Below, piece by piece: positions 1 to 7,212 of a DNA stretch of 64,000 nucleotides. Position 1 is the first letter of the stretch; every line of letters starts with the position of its first letter. The stretch comes from Mogibacterium sp. GTDB lineage: Bacteria > Bacillota > Clostridia > Peptostreptococcales > Anaerovoracaceae. The translations under genes and the position numbers were made by a program. The notes under the pieces were generated by a model that did not search any database, was not told the DNA's origin, and saw nothing but the letters and a program-made list of their open reading frames with translations. Location of the stretch: the NCBI GenBank assembly GCA_017512365.1, contig JAFWGQ010000073.1, positions 1-64,000 on the forward strand, in the 5' to 3' direction.

Positions 1-224
1 CAACGGACGTAAGAATCCAGAGAGTGTATAGTCAGACCGATTGCCTTCTCATTCTAACAGCTTAAGCAACGAGATGGATAACATCCCAACTGGATGTTAG
101 GAGTATTAACCACAAATACATTGTAGTAGAGTGTAAGACGCCGAGTCTTCGGACAGGGCGCAGTTCTCTGAGAAGCAGGAATCCCCCACTTCTAAGCATC
201 AGCGTAAGTGGAGGGAGCGTTCAA
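1..224 (+). mobile_element. Right (3') end of an IS200/IS605-family element
   Basis: The stretch up to position 224 has the typical layout of an IS605-group right end: a run CCCCCACTT (182-190), a short loop, then AAGTGGAGGG, ending in GCGTTCAA. In this family the terminal TTCAA marks the cleaved right end, and the subterminal hairpin is bound by the Y1 transposase TnpA. Frames at positions 1-60 are closed within about 20 codons, although one begins with residues resembling the late TnpB segment (NGRKNPES), so any tnpB coding part is degraded here or lies mostly left of the window. The host reading frame resumes at 225, which supports the boundary. Confidence 0.75.
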
Positions 225-244
225 GTGAACCGCTGCGGGTTCCG
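130..244 (+). ncRNA. omega-RNA scaffold 3' end plus presumptive guide
   Basis: In IS605-type elements the transcript of the right end forms the omega-RNA that directs the TnpB nuclease, and the bases just beyond the element act as guide. Visible here are a small hairpin GCCGAGTCTTCGG, the conserved-looking segment CTGAGAAGCAGGAATC, and the closing hairpin formed by CCACTT and AAGTGG, followed by TTCAA at 220-224. The first about 20 bases after 224 would be the guide and belong to a GNAT gene. The 5' boundary is unknown, and without a visible intact tnpB the RNA may be inactive. Confidence 0.6.
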
Positions 245-362
245 TATAGTTGAATACTATAACAGGTTTCATAAAGATCCCAGCGAACATGAGGAAACGG
301 GCGAATGCATGCAGGACAGCATGGACGGGATGTTCAGATTTGAGAAGCGGATGAAGCAGTAA
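225..362 (+). pseudogene. GNAT acetyltransferase, C-terminal remnant cut by the IS
   Basis: From the first base after the IS right end one frame stays open for 45 codons to a TAA at 360-362. It reads like the C-terminal end of a GNAT N-acetyltransferase: NRCGFRIVEYYNRFHKDP resembles the late beta-strand ('k.GFri.eyyn..h.dP') and the protein ends in FEKRMKQ. No start codon or ribosome binding site belongs to it, and the acetyl-CoA-binding part must lie left of the element or be lost. I infer an insertional disruption. The family assignment rests on a short stretch, so the exact enzyme cannot be named. Confidence 0.6.
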
Positions 363-397
363 TTTCGCAGGTACATATGACACATGAAGATGAGAAG

Positions 398-426
398 CGG
401 CTGCTGATACAGACAGCCGTTTTTTA
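398..426 (+). terminator. Rho-independent terminator after the GNAT remnant
   Basis: CGGCTG and CAGCCG form a six-pair stem around a CTGATACAGA loop and are followed by a run of six to seven T. It lies 36 bases after the stop of the disrupted gene, so it is probably the original terminator of that gene. Confidence 0.75.
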
Positions 427-465
427 TATCCAGTTTTTTATAGCTATATTCTTTGATCCGCATTC

Positions 466-492
466 TTGATTTTATTGTGGAAGAAATATAAT
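466..492 (+). promoter_or_regulatory. Probable promoter of the ZIP transporter operon
   Basis: A perfect -10 hexamer TATAAT lies at 487-492. The best -35 is TTGATT at 466-471 with a 15-base spacer, or TCTTGA two bases earlier with 17. Surrounding DNA is very AT-rich. The predicted start of transcription falls just before the palindrome at 503-518. Confidence 0.55.
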
Positions 493-502
493 ATTAAGTC
501 AA

Positions 503-518
503 GTTAGAATTAACTAAC
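503..518 (+). promoter_or_regulatory. GTTAG-N6-CTAAC operator before the ZIP gene
   Basis: GTTAGAATTAACTAAC is an inverted repeat with five- to six-base arms (AGTTAG / CTAACT) immediately downstream of the -10 box, where a bound repressor would block transcription. The same arm-and-spacer arrangement occurs twice before the ABC exporter near 31.85 kb. The regulator is not identified. The spacing differs from the IdeR/DtxR box (arms almost adjacent) and the arm order is opposite to the AdcR box. Confidence 0.5.
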
Positions 519-552
519 TAAAGCCATATGGGTCAGACAGGAAAGCGGAACC

Positions 553-1338
553 ATGTTTACTAATGAGATCATAGCGGGTTTATTGATCCCTTTTGCCGGG
601 ACCGCAGCGGGAAGCGCCTGTGTCTTCTTCATGAAAAAAGGCCTTGACATACGGCTGCAGAAAGCACTCTCGGGGTTTGCCGGAGGAGTGATGGTCGCTG
701 CATCCGTGTGGAGCCTTATCATCCCTGCGATGGAGCAGTCGGCTGACATGGGCAGACTGGCATTCCTGCCTGCTTTTATCGGTTTCTGGCTCGGGATCCT
801 GTTCCTGCTCATATTGGATAACACTATTCCGCACCTGCACCTCAATGCAGAAGAGGCAGAAGGACCGGGAAGTCATCTGGCAAGAACTACCATGATGGTC
901 CTTGCTGTAGTGCTGCACAATATACCTGAAGGTATGGCGGTCGGAGTCGTATATGCAGGATATATTTCCGGTTCTGCAGATATAACAGCAGGAGGCGCTC
1001 TGGCGCTGTCGCTGGGGATTGCCATACAGAACTTTCCTGAAGGCGCGATCATATCCATGCCTTTATACGCAGCGGGAAAAAGCAAAGGCAGAGCATTCAT
1101 GGACGGAGTGCTTTCAGGAGCTGTCGAGCCGCTCGCGGGTTTGCTGACGATACTGGCAGCAGCAGTGATAGTTCCTGCCATGCCGTATCTGCTGAGTTTT
1201 GCAGCAGGCGCAATGATATATGTTGTAGTGGAGGAACTGATCCCCGAAATGGCGGAAGGAGAACACTCGCACATAGGGGTGCTGCTTTTCGCGGTAGGAT
1301 TCACAGTCATGATGGCGCTTGATGTAGCGCTAGGATAA
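553..1338 (+). CDS. ZIP-family metal ion transporter (GufA/ZupT-like)
   Basis: This 261-residue integral membrane protein belongs to the ZIP family, which imports Zn2+, Fe2+ or Mn2+ down a gradient. Two signature metal-site motifs are visible: HNIPEG at the end of one helix (about residue 122) and QNFPEG in the next (about 158), followed by EELIPE. Eight hydrophobic segments are apparent and there is no long His-rich loop, as in the bacterial GufA type. The start has AGGAAAGCGG upstream. A palindromic operator precedes it, so metal-responsive control is likely. The next genes encode a metal-binding HMA protein and the tail of a P-type ATPase, giving a metal-homeostasis context. The metal cannot be told from sequence. 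Confidence 0.9.
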   Translation: MFTNEIIAGLLIPFAGTAAGSACVFFMKKGLDIRLQKALSGFAGGVMVAASVWSLIIPAMEQSADMGRLAFLPAFIGFWLGILFLLILDNTIPHLHLNAEEAEGPGSHLARTTMMVLAVVLHNIPEGMAVGVVYAGYISGSADITAGGALALSLGIAIQNFPEGAIISMPLYAAGKSKGRAFMDGVLSGAVEPLAGLLTILAAAVIVPAMPYLLSFAAGAMIYVVVEELIPEMAEGEHSHIGVLLFAVGFTVMMALDVALG

Positions 1339-1354
1339 GCAGAAGAAGGGAGAA

Positions 1355-1765
1355 ATGAGAATAATGACTGCAAACCTGATAATCGTAACAGGAATACTGC
1401 TGATCGCATATGCTGTATATGCGACAGTGCAGAAGGCGAGGGGAAAGTCCGGATCAAGCTGCTGCGGCGGCCCGGAGGCAGTGCTGCCAAAGCCGGTAGC
1501 GGATACGGATGAATCGCACTATCCATACAAGTATTATGTATCGGTGGACGGCATGAAGTGCAGCAACTGTGCGGCGAATGTAGAGAACGCCATCAATGCG
1601 GCAGGCGACACATGGGCCAGTGTGAATCTGGGACGAAAGAGAGCAGAGGTCCTTTCAAAGACAGAGAAAAGCGAAGAGGATTTCGCAAAAGCCCTCAAAG
1701 GCACCGGCTACAAGGTGACAGACTGCGAGCAAATTAAAAAAATAAAGCGGGATGACAGTACATGA
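1355..1765 (+). CDS. Membrane-anchored HMA-domain metal-binding protein
   Basis: Of 136 residues, about 5-24 form one transmembrane helix, followed by a short basic stretch with a double Cys (SSCCGG, reminiscent of the FeoB-associated Cys-rich proteins), a linker, and a heavy-metal-associated domain (about 53-125) with the binding motif GMKCSNC. Such domains hold Cu+ or Zn2+ through the two Cys and pass it to partners such as P1B-type ATPases. It starts 16 bases after the ZIP stop with GAAGGGAG as ribosome site, so it is in the same operon. A second ATG three codons in is possible. The truncated ATPase downstream may once have been its partner. Confidence 0.8.
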   Translation: MRIMTANLIIVTGILLIAYAVYATVQKARGKSGSSCCGGPEAVLPKPVADTDESHYPYKYYVSVDGMKCSNCAANVENAINAAGDTWASVNLGRKRAEVLSKTEKSEEDFAKALKGTGYKVTDCEQIKKIKRDDST

Positions 1766-1827
1766 ATTCGGAAAAGAACGATTAGCGCTGTTGACTTCAA
1801 ATATGAAGTGATTTAAAATACATTGGG

Positions 1828-2139
1828 ATAAATGATTCGCCGGCGCTTTCAGAGGCTGATGCGGGCGTGGCTGTCAATACCGGAGCCGCCATCGCAAGGG
1901 AAATCGCGGATATAACGATAGAGGCAGAGGATCTCGGAGAACTGCTGGTGCTGAGAGATATCTCCAAAGCACTGATGCGCAGGATAGACGCCGATTACCG
2001 GGTGATCATATCATTGAACTCGATGCTGATACTGCTCGGAGCATTCGGGATCATAGCACCTGCAGCTTCAGCAACGATGCATAATCTGTCGACGATAGGC
2101 ATCAGTCTGTATAATATGACAGACCTGATCGAAGCATAG
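1828..2139 (+). pseudogene. Heavy-metal P1B-type ATPase, C-terminal remnant
   Basis: The frame carries INDSPALSEADAGVAV, the hinge motif of P-type ATPases (normally GDGINDSPAL), and then about 100 residues matching the last part of heavy-metal translocating ATPases: AIAREIADITI, then two final transmembrane helices. The first half of the hinge motif is changed to YIG, an in-frame TGA stands at 1804-1806, and the actuator, phosphorylation (DKTGT) and nucleotide domains are absent. A start at GTG 1867 is conceivable but has no ribosome site. I read it as the remainder of a CopA/ZntA-like gene after a large deletion whose left joint is near 1.8 kb. Confidence 0.8.
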
Positions 2140-2155
2140 AGGACTCCGATAAAAG

Positions 2156-3034
2156 TCAGTCCTGAGATGAAAGCTGTCCAATGTTTTCTCTGATGAAGCT
2201 GATCACGGAGCGGGCGAGCGGGCCCGCTTCTTTTATTGACCTTATACCGATCCCGAGAGTTCTGTTGACCTGCGGGTCCAGCAGGCGGTATTCATAGTCT
2301 CCCGGAAACTGTTTCAGTATGAGCTCAGGCAGAACGGAAACTCCGACACCATGCTGCACCATGGAAAGTATTGCAATGCAGTCTTTTGAGTAGTGCTTTG
2401 CAACAGGTGTGATGCCGGCCTTTTCAAACACGGCATAGGTATCCTGATCGAACGACTCTATTATAAGAGGATAATCGTTGAGCTCCCTGATCGGAACGCG
2501 GTCATAGCGCGCGAGCTCATATTTGTCAGAGAATACAGCATACATAGGTTCTTCGGAAACAGGAATGAAATCTATCTCTTCTGTTCCCAGACTGCTCATC
2601 AGGGCAAGGTCCATGGTCCCGGCAGAGATGCCCTCGACCATCTGGCTTTGACTGCACTCCGTGATGTCGAAAACTATTTCCGGATAATTGTTCTGGTAAT
2701 ACTCCAGCACTCTCGGGAGCCAGTAGATAGATGTGCTGGCGAAAGTGCCTATCCGTACAGTACCCTTACGTATCCCGAGTATCTCATTGACCTCCTGGCC
2801 GAGCTTTTCCTCATCGCTGAGTATCTGCCGCATGGTCGGTATCAATAAGCCTGCTTCCATGGTAGGCTCTACACCATGGCGCGACTTTATCAGGAGAGGG
2901 AAACCTGTCTCGCTTTCCAGCGAGCGCATCATCTGCGTCATGGCCGGCTGGGTATAGCCCAGTTCATCTCCGGCAGCTGTGAGACTGCCGAGTTCTATAG
3001 CTGTAAGAAAAGCCCTGATCTTCTGGGTGTTCAT
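2156..3034 (-). CDS. LysR-family transcriptional regulator
   Basis: The protein has 292 residues, the normal length for the family. Residues 1-60 form the winged helix-turn-helix (IRAFLTAIELGSLTAAGDELGYTQ and onward), and residues about 90-290 the periplasmic-binding-protein-like effector domain. The start has GGAGGT eight bases upstream. It points away from the small peptide and BrnQ carrier at 3.2-4.8 kb, with 184 bases between the divergent starts. The usual LysR logic would make that transporter its target, but this is an inference. The effector is unknown. Confidence 0.88.
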   Translation of the reverse strand: MNTQKIRAFLTAIELGSLTAAGDELGYTQPAMTQMMRSLESETGFPLLIKSRHGVEPTMEAGLLIPTMRQILSDEEKLGQEVNEILGIRKGTVRIGTFASTSIYWLPRVLEYYQNNYPEIVFDITECSQSQMVEGISAGTMDLALMSSLGTEEIDFIPVSEEPMYAVFSDKYELARYDRVPIRELNDYPLIIESFDQDTYAVFEKAGITPVAKHYSKDCIAILSMVQHGVGVSVLPELILKQFPGDYEYRLLDPQVNRTLGIGIRSIKEAGPLARSVISFIRENIGQLSSQD

Positions 3035-3218
3035 GCATGACCTCCGGTTATTTATGAATGATGATCTTGCTGCGTATCCAATCTAATATTAACATAAGGC
3101 GATGTTATGTAAAATATAATAATCATTCATTTTACTTATCCATATGAAAAGACTATATTGTAATCAGAAAGAAGGACCGCAGAGGTCTTGGAGATAAAAC
3201 AAGATAAGGAGGTACAAA

Positions 3219-3308
3219 ATGGATATTCTCATCACAATGGCTTACACAGCGCTCATGACATTCATCATGGTAAAGGTCACCGAACATGTACCGACAGAAC
3301 GCAAATAG
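3219..3308 (+). CDS. 29-residue hydrophobic peptide
   Basis: A near-perfect ribosome site AGGAGGT lies eight bases before ATG. The peptide starts MDILITMAYTALMTFIMV and ends in a polar tail VPTERK, fitting a single membrane-spanning micropeptide. A strong terminator follows at 3339. Its position in front of the BrnQ carrier and divergent from a LysR gene suggests either a transporter-associated micropeptide or a leader peptide whose translation affects the terminator. The same AGGAGGTACAAAATG start context recurs at 18.5 kb before another small membrane protein. No family recognised. Confidence 0.6.
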   Translation: MDILITMAYTALMTFIMVKVTEHVPTERK

Positions 3309-3338
3309 CAGATCCAGGTATTCACCAACCAAGGGAAG

Positions 3339-3369
3339 GGCGGCGGCAGCAGAACTGCCGCCGCCTTTC
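3339..3369 (+). terminator. GC-rich terminator between micropeptide and BrnQ gene
   Basis: GGCGGCGGCAG pairs with CTGCCGCCGCC across a five-base loop (eleven pairs), followed by TTT and a mixed tail. The T-run is short, so read-through into the BrnQ gene or regulated attenuation is possible. Confidence 0.7.
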
Positions 3370-3422
3370 TCACAGGGTATCCGGGATGAAGTACGCAAAT
3401 GCGATCAGTGAGGTGAATGGTG

Positions 3423-4790
3423 ATGAAAAAGGATCTGAGTAAAAAAGAATTGATGGTAATGGGCGGCGCGCTGTTTTCGATGCACTTCGGAGCGGCCTGC
3501 ATGCTCTTTCCTGTTCAGTGGGGCAAAGACGCAGGTACAGCTCTGTGGCCGATGTTCATCGGCGTGGTCCTTTCCGGAGTCATACTTCCGTATTTCGGGT
3601 ATCTGGCGCTGGTGAAAGGAAACGGTACGTTCCTTTCTCTCACGCAGAAGCTTGCGGGAAACTTCGGAACTTTCTTTGCGGCGCTGACAATAATCGTCAT
3701 AGGACCGCTGTATATGGTGCCGCGCATGAGCGCTGCTGCATGGGCTGCCATAGTCCAGATCACAGGGCTTAAGACCGGCAGCGATCTGCCTGCAGTCATC
3801 TTTGCGGTCCTGTTCTATCTGATCACATACTGGTTCGTGGCAAGCCCGGGAAAAGTAATAGACAAAATAGGCAATATACTTTTCCCGGTACTTGTCGTAG
3901 TTGTCGCGGCAGTGATCATAAAGAGCATCGTTTCTCCGATATCCGCCGAATGGACAGCGCCGTCTTTCAAACAGAATCCTGTAGTGTATGGATTCCTTCA
4001 GGGTTATGCGACTGCAGATCTCCAGTGCGCCCTGCTTTTTGGCATTATCGTTGTACAGGGAATAAGGAATGCCGGCATAGCGGAAAAGGCTGTCAACCGA
4101 AATCTCATAAAGATAGGCATAATTGGACTCGGGCTGCTGATGATCACGATACTCGGTCACATGATAGCCGGCGCAAACACGGGCGGGACTATCGATCTTA
4201 CACTTTCAGCACTGTACACGGAGATGGTCCTGCAGCTGTGGGGAAACGCAGGCGGCATACTGTTCAATATAGCGCTGATCGCCGCGGCGCTTACTACTGC
4301 AGTCGGAGCGGTCTCATCGACTTCAGAGATATGGGAAGAGATACTGCGTGAAAAGAATGAAAGGGTATTTACATACAGAAACTTCTGCATTGCATCATGC
4401 GTGATGTCGTGTGTGGTATCTTTTGCAGATCTGGATACGATCGTCAAGATAATCGGACCTGTGCTGGATGCATGCTATCCTGCAGCTATCGTGATAGCTA
4501 TGTACTACTGTCTGTGCAGAAAGACCGATGCACCGGCAAACCTCAAAGCTGGAAAGTGGGCGGTGATAAGCGCATTCCTGATCAGCGTTATGCAGCTTGC
4601 TGTCAGGTACAGCGAGATGTTCGGACTTGGCTGGAATGTATTGAGTAAAGCATATTATTCGCTTCCTCTGGCAGAATACAGTCTGGCGTGGCTGCCTGTC
4701 TGCGTCATAGTGTTCTTTGTGCTGAGGTTATTCCTGCTGCTGAGACAGGAGAGATCCGGCAGTACCGGAGACACCGCAGTGAGATCATGA
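3423..4790 (+). CDS. brnQ: Branched-chain amino acid carrier (BrnQ/LIVCS family)
   Basis: The 455-residue protein has twelve or so hydrophobic segments and LIVCS-family features: LFSMHFGAACMLFP near the N-terminus (family pattern 'lf.FGAGNlifP') and a cytoplasmic loop LFGIIVVQGIRNAG. Members import leucine, isoleucine and valine with Na+ or H+. An ATG at 3417 is in frame, but 3423 has the better-spaced GAGGTG upstream, so I take 3423. The gene is preceded by a micropeptide and a divergent LysR regulator that may control it. The FGA(G)N region reads FGAA here, so substrate choice could differ from classical BrnQ. Confidence 0.8.
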   Translation: MKKDLSKKELMVMGGALFSMHFGAACMLFPVQWGKDAGTALWPMFIGVVLSGVILPYFGYLALVKGNGTFLSLTQKLAGNFGTFFAALTIIVIGPLYMVPRMSAAAWAAIVQITGLKTGSDLPAVIFAVLFYLITYWFVASPGKVIDKIGNILFPVLVVVVAAVIIKSIVSPISAEWTAPSFKQNPVVYGFLQGYATADLQCALLFGIIVVQGIRNAGIAEKAVNRNLIKIGIIGLGLLMITILGHMIAGANTGGTIDLTLSALYTEMVLQLWGNAGGILFNIALIAAALTTAVGAVSSTSEIWEEILREKNERVFTYRNFCIASCVMSCVVSFADLDTIVKIIGPVLDACYPAAIVIAMYYCLCRKTDAPANLKAGKWAVISAFLISVMQLAVRYSEMFGLGWNVLSKAYYSLPLAEYSLAWLPVCVIVFFVLRLFLLLRQERSGSTGDTAVRS

Positions 4791-4843
4791 AAAAGAGCAA
4801 TGTCTCTTCAACTCTGCTATAATTGTATAACCAGCGAAGGCAG

Positions 4844-4933
4844 ATGCCTGACCGCACATGCAGGGTCGAAGAAGTAGGAAGCTGGGATCCGGACAACGAG
4901 ATCTGCAGAACCTGCGGCTGGAGAGCATGGTAG
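4844..4933 (+). CDS. 29-residue Cys/Trp peptide, possible mini zinc knuckle
   Basis: ATG follows GAAGG by three to four bases. The peptide contains one early Cys, WDPDNE, then CRTCGW and ends RAW. The CxxCGW pair looks like half of a zinc ribbon. A TATAAT -10 box lies at 4818-4823 just upstream, without a clear -35, and a perfect terminator begins eight bases after the stop, so this is a discrete transcription unit of about 130 bases. It could equally be a small RNA. The coding call depends only on the open frame, ribosome site and Cys pattern. Confidence 0.4.
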   Translation: MPDRTCRVEEVGSWDPDNEICRTCGWRAW

Positions 4934-4940
4934 GAACCGG

Positions 4941-4970
4941 ACGTGTGCATAACCTGCACACGTTTTTATT
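4941..4970 (+). terminator. Terminator after the Cys/Trp peptide
   Basis: ACGTGTGC and GCACACGT form a perfect eight-pair stem with a seven-base loop followed by four to five T. It also overlaps the stop end of the opposing LysR gene and could act in both directions. Confidence 0.85.
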
Positions 4971-5850
4971 GCTTCGAGAAAGACCGGGTCACCTGTGTCA
5001 GGAATCTTTCGGCGATAGGGGTTAGCACCTGATACCTGCCCCATATAAGATAGAAACTGGATTCCTTGACCGGATCAAGTGGCCTGAAAACCAGGCCGCT
5101 TCCTTCAGAACAGTCGACAAGATGCTCGAATGTCAGGAGTACCCCAAGTCCTTCGAGTGCAAACATTGAGCCGTTGTATGAAAGGCGGAATGATCCCTCA
5201 AGACGGAGATCCCTGAAATGATCTCCCGCCCACTCACTGATCTCACGATCCCAGCTCTGCTCCGAGGAGAATAACGGCACACCGGTAAGGTCATCAGCTG
5301 TGATGGCCTTTTTCTTTGCCAGCGGATGTGAGTCGGCCATTACAGCTCCCCAGATATCTGTATGAGGGAAGGTGATGTAATTATATTTGCGGGCGTCCGG
5401 GATCTCGCTGGTTATCACGGCGAAATCGAGCAGCCCCTTGTCGAGCTTCTCCGTGACCTGCTCGGTGTCCCCGCTGGTGATGTGGTAGTTCAGTCCCGGA
5501 TATGCAGCCTTGAACCTGCCGATCTCCCTTGCGAGGTATCTGATCTGATAGGATTCCGCAAGTCCGAAGTACAGATCTCCTCCGGTGATGTCATCGAGCG
5601 ACATGAATTCCTGCTCTATCTTGTCGGCCATTGCCACAAGGTCCTCAGCTCTGTCACGCAGAAGAATTCCTTCTTCAGTCAGCTGGATGCTGAAACTTCT
5701 GCGGATGAACAGCTTCTTGCCGAGTTCACCCTCCAGGGACTTGAGAGTCTTGGAAAGGGTGGGCTGGGTCACATGCAGCAGCTCTGCCGCCCTTGTCATG
5801 TTTTCTTCTCTTGCGACCGCGAGAAAGTATCTGAGACTGCGAATATCCAT
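4966..5850 (-). CDS. LysR-family transcriptional regulator
   Basis: At 294 residues it has an N-terminal helix-turn-helix (LRYFLAVAREENMTRAAELL, then QPTLSKTLKSLE) and a C-terminal effector domain with typical FDPD-type sensing folds. Ribosome site AAGGAG precedes the ATG. It is divergent from the 74-residue protein and hydrolase genes at 5.9-7.2 kb, with 95 bases between, so these are the likely targets. Not close to the other two LysR proteins in the window beyond the common fold. Confidence 0.88.
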   Translation of the reverse strand: MDIRSLRYFLAVAREENMTRAAELLHVTQPTLSKTLKSLEGELGKKLFIRRSFSIQLTEEGILLRDRAEDLVAMADKIEQEFMSLDDITGGDLYFGLAESYQIRYLAREIGRFKAAYPGLNYHITSGDTEQVTEKLDKGLLDFAVITSEIPDARKYNYITFPHTDIWGAVMADSHPLAKKKAITADDLTGVPLFSSEQSWDREISEWAGDHFRDLRLEGSFRLSYNGSMFALEGLGVLLTFEHLVDCSEGSGLVFRPLDPVKESSFYLIWGRYQVLTPIAERFLTQVTRSFSKQ

Positions 5851-5945
5851 ATATGATGCTCCTTGCTAAGATATGCATAATTCGAATATCACGATATTCA
5901 TTATAACCATTAGCGAATAACAAAGCAAACGGCTAAGATATAGCC

Positions 5946-6170
5946 ATGAAGAACACAGACATAGAAAAACTGCTGATCAGTATGGGAGATGCGGGCTGTC
6001 CGGATTCGGATATCGAGAGGGTGCGCAGCTTGCATGAGGCGGGCCTTGACGATGATATCGTCAGATGCCTTCGCAGGTGCAGGTGCGACCTGATGGAGGA
6101 ACTGCACAGGAGCCAGCGCAGAGTGGACTGCATGGATCAGCTGATCAGAGCAGCAGAAAACGGACTTTGA
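5946..6170 (+). CDS. Small conserved-looking helical protein (74 aa)
   Basis: The protein is short, charged and helical, with a Cys triad around CLRRCRC and a Leu/Arg-rich second half (MEELHRSQRRVDCMDQL) that could be a coiled coil. No domain recognised. It has only a weak ribosome site but codon use like its neighbours. It stands 31 bases ahead of the hydrolase gene and opposite a LysR regulator, so it is probably co-transcribed with the hydrolase. Cys pairs could bind metal or sense redox state; that is speculation. Confidence 0.6.
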   Translation: MKNTDIEKLLISMGDAGCPDSDIERVRSLHEAGLDDDIVRCLRRCRCDLMEELHRSQRRVDCMDQLIRAAENGL

Positions 6171-6201
6171 TCAATAAAGGGTCACTGAAAGGAGAACTGA
6201 A

Positions 6202-7200
6202 ATGATAAAGAAAGAAGAACTCACGCTTGTACAGGACTGGGACAAGACTTTCGCGAAAAGCGGGAAGGTGGATCACAGCAAGGTCACATTTGTCAATCGT
6301 TACGGCATCACTCTTGCCGCGGACATGTATATGCCTAAGGAGACAGAGGGCAGGCTCCCGGCGATCGCGGTAAGCGGACCGTTCGGCGCAGTCAAGGAGC
6401 AGTGTTCCGGACTCTATGCGCAGACGATGGCTGAGAGAGGATTCCTCACTATAGCGTTCGATCCGTCCTTTACCGGCGAGAGCGGCGGTCTACCGAGGTA
6501 CATGGCATCGCCTGACATCAATACAGAGGACTTCATGGCAGCTGTGGATTTTCTGTCACTCAATGACAAAGCTGACGCTGAGCGTATCGGCATCATCGGC
6601 ATCTGCGGATGGGGCGGCATGGCAATAAACACAGCAGCTCTGGATACAAGGATAAAGGCGACTGTCGCTTCAACTATGTATGACATGACGAGAGTCAACG
6701 CAAACGGCTACTTTGATTCCGAGGACAGTGAAGAGCAGCGCTATGAGAAAAGAGCCGCGATGTGCGCGCAGAGACTGGCGGATCTCAGGGCGGGAGAGTA
6801 TGCACGCGCAGGCGGAGTCATCGATCCGCTTCCGGAGGATGCTCCTTATTTCGTAAAGGATTATCACAGCTACTATAAGACTGACAGAGGTTATCATGAA
6901 AGATCGCTCAACTCGAACAGCGGCTGGAACGTGATCGGATGCGAGTCATTCATGAACCAGCCTATCCTGAAGTACTCAAACGAGATCAGAAGTGCGGTGA
7001 TGGTCATGCACGGAGACAAGGCTCATTCATTCTATTTCGGCAGGGATGCTTATGATAACATGGTGAGTGGCAGCAAGTATGCAGACAACAAGGAACTGCT
7101 CGTTATCGAGGGAGCATCCCACACCGATCTTTACGATGGCGGTGAGAACGGAGCTATCCCGTTCGACAAACTGCAGGCTTTCTTCGAGAGATATCTGTAA
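6202..7200 (+). CDS. Alpha/beta hydrolase with non-Ser nucleophile elbow
   Basis: This 332-residue protein has the alpha/beta-hydrolase order: oxyanion strand near AIAVSGPFG (55-63), nucleophile elbow region GICGWGG (133-139), acid near MVMHGDKAH (about 273) and late His in EGASHTDLY (about 308). Related bacterial hydrolases carry ICGSGG here. In this one the Ser position is Trp and a Cys lies two residues earlier (C135), so the canonical nucleophile is missing or Cys replaces it as in dienelactone hydrolase. GGAGAAC precedes the start. It is followed within 12 bases by the flavoprotein gene. Substrate unknown. Confidence 0.8.
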   Translation: MIKKEELTLVQDWDKTFAKSGKVDHSKVTFVNRYGITLAADMYMPKETEGRLPAIAVSGPFGAVKEQCSGLYAQTMAERGFLTIAFDPSFTGESGGLPRYMASPDINTEDFMAAVDFLSLNDKADAERIGIIGICGWGGMAINTAALDTRIKATVASTMYDMTRVNANGYFDSEDSEEQRYEKRAAMCAQRLADLRAGEYARAGGVIDPLPEDAPYFVKDYHSYYKTDRGYHERSLNSNSGWNVIGCESFMNQPILKYSNEIRSAVMVMHGDKAHSFYFGRDAYDNMVSGSKYADNKELLVIEGASHTDLYDGGENGAIPFDKLQAFFERYL

Positions 7201-7212
7201 CAGGAGCACCGC

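Noticed and set aside
503-518. IdeR/DtxR or AdcR box at the ZIP promoter
   Set aside because: The arm spacing (six bases) does not match the IdeR/DtxR box and the arm order is reverse to TTAAC-NN-GTTAA.
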